Positions 34,256 to 41,908 of a stretch of 64,000 nt of DNA are shown here, one piece after another. The position numbers and the translations under genes are program-made. The stretch is from Hyphomicrobiales bacterium (GTDB taxonomy: Bacteria > Pseudomonadota > Alphaproteobacteria > Rhizobiales > Rhizobiaceae), in the NCBI GenBank assembly GCA_900471605.1, contig UCEY01000026.1, forward strand, positions 1 to 64,000. Direction: 5' to 3'. Positions within the stretch are counted from its first letter, which is position 1; each line of letters begins with the position of its first letter. The notes beneath the pieces are model-generated. The model ran no database searches, was not told the DNA's origin, and saw only the letters and a program-made list of their open reading frames with translations.

Positions 34256-35203
34256 TTACTTCCTCTTTTTCCCGGCCTTGACCCCGAGTGCTTCGGCGCT
34301 GATCCAGAACACGGCGTCCTGCGATTCCGCCGTTTCCAGCCAGAGGAAATCGAGGTCGGGGAATTCTTCTTCGAGAATTTCGCGGCCCGAGCCGATTTCG
34401 CAGATCATCCCGCCCTCCGGATTGAGATGCGCCGGGGCTTCGGCGAGCAGCCGGCGGACGAGGTCGAGACCGTCGACGCCACCGTCGAAGGCCATGGCCG
34501 GCTCGGACCGGAATTCCTCCGGGAAGCCCTCCATCGCCTCGTGATCCACATAGGGCGGATTGGTGATGATCAGATCGTATTTCCGCTTGCCGAGCGGCGC
34601 GAAGAGATCGCCTTCGTGGAGCGCCAACTGGTCTTCCACGCCGTGCTCGGCGACGTTGAGCCTCGCGACCTCCAGTGCATCGGGCGACAGATCGACCGCA
34701 TCGACAGCGGCATTCGGGAAGAACTTGGCGGCAAGGATAGCGAGGCACCCGGAGCCCGTGCAAATGTCGACGGCGCTTTCGACGCTCAGCGGATCGGGGA
34801 GGAAGGACGAGCCGCTTTCGCCCAGATATTCGGAAAACAGGATCTCGCCGATATGGGAGCGGGGCACGATCACCCGCTCGTCGACGAGAAAGCGGACGCC
34901 CTGGATATAGGCGTGGCCGGTCAGATAGGAGGTGGGCTTGCGGGTGGTGACGCGCGCGTCGATCCGCTCGGCCAGCAGCCGCCGTTCGGCCGGCAGAAGG
35001 CGGGCGTCGAGAAACGGATCGAGCGCATCGATCGGCAGATCGAGGCTGTCGAGGATCAGGAAGGCGGCGTCGTCGCCCGCGGTCGTCGTGCCGTGGCCGT
35101 AGCTGAGGTTTGCAGCATTGAAGCGGGAGATGGCATAACGCCAGTAGTCGCGAAGGGTGACGAGTTCGCCGGTGATTGCATCGATATTCGAGATTTTGGT
35201 CAT
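34256..35203 (-). CDS. prmB: Ribosomal protein uL3 glutamine N5-methyltransferase
   Basis: A 315-residue AdoMet methyltransferase: an N-terminal helical domain (DYWRYAISRFNAANLSYGHG, the PrmB signature), the PRSHIGEILF segment, motif I DICTGSGCLAILAA, and the catalytic NPPY in DLIITNPPYVDHEAM. PrmB methylates a glutamine of ribosomal protein L3; the closely related PrmC acts on release factors. I start at 35203 by family length; a longer start at 35254 overlaps the pth stop by ATGA and cannot be excluded. Confidence 0.87.
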   Translation of the reverse strand: MTKISNIDAITGELVTLRDYWRYAISRFNAANLSYGHGTTTAGDDAAFLILDSLDLPIDALDPFLDARLLPAERRLLAERIDARVTTRKPTSYLTGHAYIQGVRFLVDERVIVPRSHIGEILFSEYLGESGSSFLPDPLSVESAVDICTGSGCLAILAAKFFPNAAVDAVDLSPDALEVARLNVAEHGVEDQLALHEGDLFAPLGKRKYDLIITNPPYVDHEAMEGFPEEFRSEPAMAFDGGVDGLDLVRRLLAEAPAHLNPEGGMICEIGSGREILEEEFPDLDFLWLETAESQDAVFWISAEALGVKAGKKRK

Positions 35204-35250
35204 GTCGCGCTTCTGATTCCGGTGTGTCATTTCTACGGGTGTCGCGCCCG

Positions 35251-36009
35251 TCATTCGCCCTTGCCGCCGAACATCTTCTTCAGCATCTCGGCCATCGGGC
35301 CCGATGTCGGCAGGTTCGGCTTGCCGCCTCCGCGGGCCTGGTGGATGTGGGATTGGCCGGTCGGCCTGGTGACCGGCTTCTTTTCCGCATTTGGCCCGTC
35401 TTTTGCCGGTTTGGCCTTGGCCGGCTTTTCATCGTCCGGCTTGCCGCCGACGGCGAGCGCCAGCTTGTTCATCAGTTGCGAGTCTTCCCCCTTCACCAGC
35501 ATCTCGGCGTTGTCGGCGAGCGCGTCGAGGAGAGGGGAGAGCCAGGTCTGGTCGACCTTGGCGAAGTCTCCGAGCACGTGGTTGTGGACGAGTTCCTTGG
35601 CGCCCGGATGGCCGATGCCGAGGCGAAGCCTGCGATATTCGCGGCCGCAATGGGCGTCGAGCGATTTGACGCCGTTATGGCCGCCATGGCCGCCGCCGGT
35701 CTTGATGCGGGCCTTGGCCGCGGCCAAGTCGAGTTCGTCATAGATGGCGATGATGTTTTCGGGGCCAAGCTTGTAGAAGCGCATGGCTTCGCCGACCGCT
35801 TCGCCGGAGAGGTTCATAAAGGTCTGCGGCTTGATCAGCAGCACCTTTTCGCCGGCGAGCTCGCCTTCCGAGATGAGCGCCTTGAATTTCTTCGACCAGG
35901 GTGAAAAGCCGGGCCGGCGCTGGATCGCATCCACCGCCATGAAGCCGATATTGTGGCGGTTGCCCGCATATTGGGAACCGGGATTGCCGAGGCCGGCGAT
36001 GATGAGCAT
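35251..36009 (-). CDS. pth: Peptidyl-tRNA hydrolase with extended C-terminal tail
   Basis: A 252-residue protein. The catalytic domain covers residues 1-190: [20 protein letters not shown] with the catalytic H19, [13 protein letters not shown], and [20 protein letters not shown]. It releases peptides from peptidyl-tRNA that drops off the ribosome. After about residue 190 comes a 60-residue, Lys/Pro-rich tail ([20 protein letters not shown] ... [11 protein letters not shown]) not found in the E. coli enzyme. The start at 36009 begins the first beta strand and has AAGGAT 10 bases upstream. Confidence 0.93.
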   Translation of the reverse strand: MLIIAGLGNPGSQYAGNRHNIGFMAVDAIQRRPGFSPWSKKFKALISEGELAGEKVLLIKPQTFMNLSGEAVGEAMRFYKLGPENIIAIYDELDLAAAKARIKTGGGHGGHNGVKSLDAHCGREYRRLRLGIGHPGAKELVHNHVLGDFAKVDQTWLSPLLDALADNAEMLVKGEDSQLMNKLALAVGGKPDDEKPAKAKPAKDGPNAEKKPVTRPTGQSHIHQARGGGKPNLPTSGPMAEMLKKMFGGKGE

Positions 36010-36087
36010 GGAGACGTCCATCCTTGACTGCTGGCCTTCACCACCGCGAAATGCCGCCAAAGTCAACCGGTTTCAACACCGGAGCCG

Positions 36088-36813
36088 CTATTGGGCCTCG
36101 TTGATGCCGTAGCGATTGAGAATTGCGTTCTGGACGCCGTCCTTGATGAGGCGGTCGAGGCCGGCCTGCATTCTGGCGACCAGTTCGTCCGGCACATCGA
36201 GGTTGCAGGCAATGCCGAGATGCTGTTCGGAGAACAGGACGACCTTTTCGATCGGCGTTCCGTCCGCCTTCAGCTTCTGGTAGACGCCTTCCGACATGGG
36301 CATCATGTCGATACGGTCCTGCAGCAGCTTTCGCAGCGTCGTGTCGACGTCGGCGCTGAGATCGATCTTCGGGAAACCGAAGCTCTTCAAGAGCCCTTCG
36401 GTATAGTCGGCGCGATGGGTGCCAACCGTATATTTCTTGGCCTCGTCCAGGGTGGCGGCGGTGATTTTGGCACCCGCGTGACGGACAAGGATGCTGCGGT
36501 CGATGAACAGCGGCACGACCCATTTGAAACGGTGCTCGCGCTCCGGTGTGCGGGCGGCGGCGAAGACGCAGTGCTTGGACTGTGTCTCGGCCATGGCGAT
36601 GGCGCGGGCCCAGGGCATGATCTCCATCGTGTAGGGCGTGCCTGCGTCACGCATGATGATCTCGACCTGATCGATGCCGACGCCGCGATACCTGCCGCCC
36701 GGCTCCTGATAGCTGAAGGGCGGGTAGGACTCGGTCGAAAAGGCGATCGGCTGCTGGGCATGGGCGCCTGCCGCGAGGCTGAGGCTGGCAAGAAGCGGCG
36801 CTGCGATTTTCAT
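36088..36813 (-). CDS. Periplasmic solute-binding protein (SBP_bac_3-like), orphan
   Basis: A 241-residue protein with a signal peptide (MKIAAPLLASLSLAAGAHA-Q) and the start of a family 3 binding fold: IAFSTESYPPFSYQEPGGRY, GVGIDQVEIIMRDAG, then PWARAIAMAETQ and VDTTLRKLLQDRIDMMPMSE. Such proteins bind amino acids or other small polar compounds. No permease or ATPase gene is nearby. The position beside a GGDEF-EAL gene raises the possibility that it feeds a sensor rather than a transporter, which is inference. AAGGGGGA precedes the ATG. Confidence 0.8.
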   Translation of the reverse strand: MKIAAPLLASLSLAAGAHAQQPIAFSTESYPPFSYQEPGGRYRGVGIDQVEIIMRDAGTPYTMEIMPWARAIAMAETQSKHCVFAAARTPEREHRFKWVVPLFIDRSILVRHAGAKITAATLDEAKKYTVGTHRADYTEGLLKSFGFPKIDLSADVDTTLRKLLQDRIDMMPMSEGVYQKLKADGTPIEKVVLFSEQHLGIACNLDVPDELVARMQAGLDRLIKDGVQNAILNRYGINEAQ

Positions 36814-36881
36814 CTGTCCCCCTTCCAAACGCGCATGTTGTCATTTCTGACCCAGCATCTGGTCCGGAGGTGAGGGCTTTG

Positions 36882-39260
36882 TCAGCTCGCCATGGACTTG
36901 ATTTCGGCCTGCCGGGCGGAGAGGGCCGAGATCAGTTCGGAGATTTCGCGGGGCTTCGAGAAATGATAGCCCTGGGCGTAGTCGATGCCTATCTGCTGCA
37001 GCAACGAGCGCTGTTCTTCCGTCTCGACGCCTTCGGCGACGACCTTGCAGTTCATCTTGTGAGAAATAGCACTGATGCCTTCGACAAGCATCCTGTTCTT
37101 ACTGCCTATATCGCCGGTCTGCTCGGTAAGTGAACGGATGAAGGACTGGTCGATCTTGACGATATCGACCGGGAACCGGCTCATGTAGCTCAGCGACGAA
37201 TAACCGGTGCCGAAATCGTCGAGCGCGATGCGGCAGCCGAAGCGATGGATCTCGTTGAGGATGGTGCGGATCTCGGGATTGTCGTGCATCAGCACCGCTT
37301 CGGTGATTTCCACCACAAGGCGCGAGGGATCGATGCCGTAGCGGCCGAGCAGGCCGGCGAGACGGGCGGGCAGGCCGGGTTCGAATTGCAGCGGCGAGAA
37401 ATTGACGGCGACATAGGTTTGGCCCATGCCGGGCAGGCGGGAGATGCGGGCGAGGTTCGCCATCGCGTCTTCCAGGATGAGGTTGCCGATCTGGCCGATC
37501 GTGCCAGTCTCCTCGGCGACGCTGATGATGCCGGCCGGCGACATCACTCCCTTCCGCGGGTGGCGCATGCGCATCAGGGCTTCGAAGCCCGACGGAATGC
37601 CGGTCTCAATGTCGACGATCGGCTGGAAATGCGCCTCGAACCAGCTTGCGGCGATCCCGACCTCGATGTCGCTCTCGATCTCGGCCCTTTCCCGCGTCTG
37701 GTCGAGAATGGCGGGATCGTAGACCTGCGCGCCGTTCTTGCCGTCGCGTTTGCGGGCATACATGGCCATGTCGGACTTCTGCAGCAGTTCGGCGGCGCTG
37801 GCGGCATGGCTCGGATAGAAGGCAAGACCGATACTGGCGCTGAGCCGCACGCCGGTGCCCTGGACCCGGAAGGGGACCTCGAACATGTCGACGATCTTCT
37901 GGCTGAGTTCGGTCGCGCGGCGCTCGGCGCCGTCCCCGGTGATCAGGATCGCAAATTCGTCGCCGCCGAGGCGCGAGGCGATATCGCCGTCGCCGAGCAT
38001 CGGCCGCGTCCGTTCGACGAACTGGCAGAGCACGGTGTCGCCGGCGGCGTGGCCGAGATTGTCGTTGATTGCCTTGAAGCGGTCGAGATCGACGAACAGG
38101 CAGGCGACTTCGGTGCGCGCCTTGTCGGCCTCGGCGATCTTCTGGTCCAGGGCTGCTTCGAAGCCCTGACGGTTCAGGAGCCCGGTCAGGTGGTCGGAAA
38201 TCGCCTGCTGGTGGTTACGAAGTTCCGATTGCCTGAGTTCCGTGACGTCGGTCATGACGCTGAGCGAGCCGGGGATGCTGCCACCGGCCGTGCCGAGTTC
38301 GGTCTCGACGATCAAAACGTCCATCAGGCGGCTGTCGGCGCACAGGAACCGGACCGTGACCTCGATGGCCGGACCGCTCGATTTCGCCTGCTGCTTGCGC
38401 CTTGCATAGATCTGGCGGTCGGCGGGGGCGACGAGCTCGGAGAACGCGTGTCCGATGATATCCTCACGGCGGTAACCGGTCGCCAGCAGCCAGTAGTCGC
38501 TGACGGCTGCGATCTGGTCGCCTGCGGTGAGCGAGAACAGCATGGCCGGCGTCAGGTTGTAGATTTCGGTGGTCTGCTGATGGGCGCGCTTGAGCTCGCG
38601 CTCCTCGCGTTCCAAGAGCGTCTGCATTTCGTTGAAGCTCTTCGCCAGGCGTCCCATTTCGTCGTTCGAGCGCCAGTCGACATGGTGGCGCGAGCCGAGC
38701 CTGCGGGTTGCCTCGATGGCTGCGGTCAGCCGCATCAGCGGCTTGATGACCATGACGCGGTTGCCGAGGATGGCCGCGCCGAAGACCGTCAGGACGGTGA
38801 TGATGAAGATGGAGATGAAGGCCATTTCCATCTGGTGCAGGGCGGAGAACCAGCCGAGCTTGGGCACGTAGACGGTGATGCTGCCGACATTGCGGACGCC
38901 CTGCTGCGACTTGTAGAAGATCGGCTCGGAGATCGAGTCCAGCCCCCGGAAATCGGCGGGATTGACGTCGACCTCGGAAATATTCAGCTTGCCGGTATTG
39001 TCGCTGATCTGGACGCCGTTGATCGCCGGATCGGCGATCAACATCGAGGCGACCTGATGGATGCTGTCGGTGTCGAGATCCCAGAGCGGCTTGCCGAGCG
39101 CCTGGGAATTGGTCACCAGCACGACATTGACGTGTTCGCTGAGGTTCTTGGCGGCCTGCTGGGAGGAAAGCGCCAGAAACAGCGTGAACAGCGGAGCGAC
39201 GACGACCAGAAGGGCGCCTGAAATAATCGCTATAAAACGACTCTCAACGGAATGAGTCAT
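36882..39260 (-). CDS. Bifunctional c-di-GMP enzyme: periplasmic sensor-HAMP-PAS-GGDEF-EAL
   Basis: A 792-residue inner-membrane protein. Helices at about residues 8-28 and 145-168 bracket a periplasmic sensor domain; a HAMP region and a PAS domain follow (TPAMLFSLTAGDQIAAVSDY, HAFSELV). The GGDEF domain has an intact G432-G-D-E-F436 and the EAL domain an intact E560-A-L, with DDFGTGYSSLSYM and QGYHFSKP. Both synthesis and breakdown of cyclic di-GMP are therefore possible. GGGGAG lies before the ATG at 39260. It sits between rplY and the binding-protein gene. Confidence 0.92.
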   Translation of the reverse strand: MTHSVESRFIAIISGALLVVVAPLFTLFLALSSQQAAKNLSEHVNVVLVTNSQALGKPLWDLDTDSIHQVASMLIADPAINGVQISDNTGKLNISEVDVNPADFRGLDSISEPIFYKSQQGVRNVGSITVYVPKLGWFSALHQMEMAFISIFIITVLTVFGAAILGNRVMVIKPLMRLTAAIEATRRLGSRHHVDWRSNDEMGRLAKSFNEMQTLLEREERELKRAHQQTTEIYNLTPAMLFSLTAGDQIAAVSDYWLLATGYRREDIIGHAFSELVAPADRQIYARRKQQAKSSGPAIEVTVRFLCADSRLMDVLIVETELGTAGGSIPGSLSVMTDVTELRQSELRNHQQAISDHLTGLLNRQGFEAALDQKIAEADKARTEVACLFVDLDRFKAINDNLGHAAGDTVLCQFVERTRPMLGDGDIASRLGGDEFAILITGDGAERRATELSQKIVDMFEVPFRVQGTGVRLSASIGLAFYPSHAASAAELLQKSDMAMYARKRDGKNGAQVYDPAILDQTRERAEIESDIEVGIAASWFEAHFQPIVDIETGIPSGFEALMRMRHPRKGVMSPAGIISVAEETGTIGQIGNLILEDAMANLARISRLPGMGQTYVAVNFSPLQFEPGLPARLAGLLGRYGIDPSRLVVEITEAVLMHDNPEIRTILNEIHRFGCRIALDDFGTGYSSLSYMSRFPVDIVKIDQSFIRSLTEQTGDIGSKNRMLVEGISAISHKMNCKVVAEGVETEEQRSLLQQIGIDYAQGYHFSKPREISELISALSARQAEIKSMAS

Positions 39261-39422
39261 CCGTCTCCCCGCATTCATCGTCCGGCGGCAGCCGGACTAT
39301 TCCCCGTCATGCTGAAGTAGCGTGCATCGTTTCATCTATTCATTAAACTTCACTGAAACGACGGTGCCAAGATTCGAACGAATTACGGAAGCAGGGTTAC
39401 GAAATTGTATCCAGCAAACAAT

Positions 39423-39453
39423 AAAAAACCCGCTTTCTTGCGAAAGCGGGTTT
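39423..39453 (-). terminator. Rho-independent terminator of rplY
   Basis: An 11-bp perfect stem, AACCCGCTTTC / GAAAGCGGGTT, with loop TTGC. Read on the minus strand it is followed by TTTT and lies 23 bp past the rplY stop. Confidence 0.92.
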
Positions 39454-39475
39454 CATTTCAAGAATTTCGGTCTGT

Positions 39476-40081
39476 TTATTCAGCAGAAGCCGGTTCTTCT
39501 TCGGCAACGCCTGCAGCCGGGGCGACGATCGTCGCGATGGTGAAGTCGCGGTCGGAGATGACCGGACGGACGCCAGCCGGCAGCTTGACGGCAGAGATGT
39601 GGAGGCTGTCGCCGATCTTCGCGCCCGTTAGGTCGACGGTCAGGAATTCCGGAATGTCGTTGGCCGGGCAGAGCAGCTCGACTTCGTGACGGACGATGTT
39701 GAGAACGCCGCCGACCTTGATGCCCGGGGACTTCTCTTCGTTGACGAAGTGAACCGGAACTTCAACGGAAACTTCCGTGTTGCCCGAGACGCGCAGAAAA
39801 TCCACGTGCATGGTGAAGTCGCGGACCGGATCGAGCTGATAGTCCTTCGGGAGGACCTGGATCTTCTCGCCGTTGACGTCGATCGTGGCAACCGTGGTCA
39901 TGAAACCGCCGGCATGGATGCGCTTCGTGACTTCGTTGGTCGACAGAGCGATCGCGAGGGGGGACTGCTTGTCACCGTAGATGACAGCAGGAATGAAACC
40001 GTTGCGGCGAAGTTCACGGGAGGACCCCTTACCTACCCGTTCGCGCGCCTCGGCCTTGAGCTCGTAAGATGCGTGGCTCAT
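39476..40081 (-). CDS. rplY: 50S ribosomal protein bL25 (CTC-type, long form)
   Basis: A 201-residue protein. The N-terminal 5S-rRNA-binding domain includes [20 protein letters not shown] and [15 protein letters not shown], followed by the C-terminal TL5 domain ([34 protein letters not shown]) and an alanine/glutamate-rich end. It binds 5S rRNA in the central protuberance; the long form is also called general stress protein Ctc. AAAGGATAT precedes the ATG at 40081. A promoter upstream (40207-40235) and a terminator downstream show a single-gene unit. Confidence 0.96.
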   Translation of the reverse strand: MSHASYELKAEARERVGKGSSRELRRNGFIPAVIYGDKQSPLAIALSTNEVTKRIHAGGFMTTVATIDVNGEKIQVLPKDYQLDPVRDFTMHVDFLRVSGNTEVSVEVPVHFVNEEKSPGIKVGGVLNIVRHEVELLCPANDIPEFLTVDLTGAKIGDSLHISAVKLPAGVRPVISDRDFTIATIVAPAAGVAEEEPASAE

Positions 40082-40206
40082 GGCATATCCTTTCGAGGTT
40101 GTTTGGAGAGTTTTCCGCAAGCGATGGCCGCTGGCGTCAAACCGAAGGGCACCGTCCGATGCGCTTCATCCGCGTTGCCTCCAAGGGTGTCTACGCGGAC
40201 GGGCGG

Positions 40207-40235
40207 GCTATAATACAACGATCGAGGATGTGCAA
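40207..40235 (-). promoter_or_regulatory. Probable sigma-70 promoter for rplY
   Basis: Read on the minus strand: TTGCAC (40235-40230), a 17-bp spacer, TATAGC (40212-40207). The distance to the rplY start is about 125 bp. Confidence 0.5.
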
Positions 40236-40266
40236 GCTTTTCGGCCCGCAAAACAAGGGCTTCCGC

Positions 40267-40295
40267 TTGACTTCGCTGGTCCATCTTCCAAATAG
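40267..40295 (+). promoter_or_regulatory. Probable sigma-70 promoter for the secreted protein gene at 40326
   Basis: TTGACT (40267-40272), a 17-bp spacer, AAATAG (40290-40295), ending 30 bp before the ATG. The ribosome site GGGAAGGG follows. Confidence 0.5.
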
Positions 40296-40325
40296 TGCCC
40301 GTCGAACGAGGGAAGGGCTTGATTC

Positions 40326-41771
40326 ATGAAACGGACTTTGATCGCGGCCGGACTGATGGCTGCGTCCTGCGTATATCCGGTTGCGGCGGCTGAGATCAAC
40401 GACAAGGGGGCTCGCAGCCTCAAGGAAAGCCTCAGCTACTTTCTGCCCGATACGGTCAAGTCGGCGGGTTTCCTGACCGTCAAGCCGGCCGGCGGACGCT
40501 ACGAGATCAGCTACGATTTCGCCAAGCTTCTCAAGTCCATCGACAAGAAGAACTTCAAGGTCTCCGGGCTGAAGCCGGTTTCGGTGTTTGCCGCGCCGCT
40601 CGACAATGGCCAGTGGAAGCTCAATAGCGACAGCGACATGTCCTTCACCGTGCAGGGCAAGATGCCCGACGGCAAGCCGACGAACCTCAGCTATTCCGTC
40701 ACCGACATGGTGTTTTCGGGCATATTCGACCCCGCGATCAGCTATCTGCGCTCGGGCGAAGCGACCTCCGGCCCGATCCGCATGGTTTCGAAGAGCGGTC
40801 CGGAAGAGGTCGAGGCAAGTTTCGCCGGCATGAACTATTCCCTCGCGTCCGCAGCGAGTGCGACTGCCGGAGGCACCGATTTCACGGGCAAGGGTTCGTT
40901 CTCGCGCTTCTACGAACGGGTTGCGACGCCGCAAACCCCACCGGTGCAGATCCGTGCCGAAAGCCTCGATTTCGACGTGGGCGTGCAGGGCGTCGTGGCC
41001 GAGAAGATCCGCGATCTCGTCATGTTCGTGCTGGAGCTCGTCGAGGACGAAAAGCCCTCGCAGGCCGAGATCGCCAAGCTCAAGGAACTTTTCCGGGGCG
41101 CAATGCCGTTCTTCACGGCGCTTTCGGAAAAGATTACCTTCAACCAGTTCACCGTGGCGAGCCCGATCGGCGATTTCGGCGTCCACAAGCTCGACTACAC
41201 GTTCACGATGAGCGAGCCCGCGGAAGCGACGCGGATCGGCTTCGGTGCGCGCGTCGAGAACATCTCGACGCCTGACGGCATCATCCCGCCGCTCTACGCC
41301 AAGCTGGTGCCCGACATGGCGGAGATGGAGGTCGGGGTGGCCGACCTCAACTTCCAGCGCTTCGTCGATACCTTGATGGAAATGGACTTTTCAAAACCCG
41401 GTCCGCTGCCGGATGAAGAGGGCGAGCGCCTCGGCAAGGCCTTCCTCGACGACGGCCAGCTGACAGTCGACTTCCCGCGGGTCGCGGCAAAATCCGCGCT
41501 CTACGATGTCGAAGCCTCCGGCAAGGTCAAGGGCAATCCGGAAGAGAAGGATCGCTACACGCTCGAAACCTCGATCCTCGCCCGCGATATCGACAAGCTG
41601 ATTCAGTATTTCCAGAATGCTGCCAAGAGCGACCCCGAGTTCAACCAGGTTTCTTTCGCCATGATGATGGCGAAGGGCATGGCGAAGACGGAGCCGGACG
41701 GCCGCCTGCGCTGGGACATCAAGTTCGAGGACGGCAAGAACTTCAGCGTCAACGGCCAGCCGATCCAGTGA
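40326..41771 (+). CDS. Large secreted protein of unknown function
   Basis: A 481-residue protein with a signal peptide (LIAAGLMAASCVYPVAAA-E). The mature protein is rich in alternating beta strands (GGRYEISYDFAKLLKSIDKK, FKVSGLKPVSVFAAPLDNG, LDYTFTMSEPAEATRIGFG), recalling the periplasmic DUF2125/DUF945 type of long beta proteins, but I cannot assign a family with confidence. No catalytic motif is seen. It has its own promoter and is divergent from rplY. A cell-envelope role is the most that can be inferred. Confidence 0.7.
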   Translation: MKRTLIAAGLMAASCVYPVAAAEINDKGARSLKESLSYFLPDTVKSAGFLTVKPAGGRYEISYDFAKLLKSIDKKNFKVSGLKPVSVFAAPLDNGQWKLNSDSDMSFTVQGKMPDGKPTNLSYSVTDMVFSGIFDPAISYLRSGEATSGPIRMVSKSGPEEVEASFAGMNYSLASAASATAGGTDFTGKGSFSRFYERVATPQTPPVQIRAESLDFDVGVQGVVAEKIRDLVMFVLELVEDEKPSQAEIAKLKELFRGAMPFFTALSEKITFNQFTVASPIGDFGVHKLDYTFTMSEPAEATRIGFGARVENISTPDGIIPPLYAKLVPDMAEMEVGVADLNFQRFVDTLMEMDFSKPGPLPDEEGERLGKAFLDDGQLTVDFPRVAAKSALYDVEASGKVKGNPEEKDRYTLETSILARDIDKLIQYFQNAAKSDPEFNQVSFAMMMAKGMAKTEPDGRLRWDIKFEDGKNFSVNGQPIQ

Positions 41772-41871
41772 TCCGACGGATCGTCTGTGCCTTTTGACCC
41801 CGCCTTCGTTTTTGCCAATCAGGGGCCGTTTACCATCAAAGGGAACGTTTCAAACATGTTTCAGTGCTAAA

Positions 41872-41898
41872 ACTTTTCAACCAAACCCGTTGAAAAGT
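41872..41898. promoter_or_regulatory. Perfect 10-bp inverted repeat upstream of the MHYT-GGDEF-EAL gene
   Basis: ACTTTTCAAC, a 7-base spacer, GTTGAAAAGT, ending 10 bp before the ATG. It would occlude the ribosome site if folded in RNA, or serve as an operator in DNA. No T-run follows, so it is not a normal terminator. Two GTTTCA direct repeats lie just upstream. Confidence 0.5.
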
Positions 41899-41908
41899 AA
41901 CAGGCTTC

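Noticed and set aside
37245..39221. A 658-codon plus-strand open frame opposite the GGDEF-EAL gene
   Set aside because: The minus strand carries the full sensor-GGDEF-EAL protein; this frame is its mirror.
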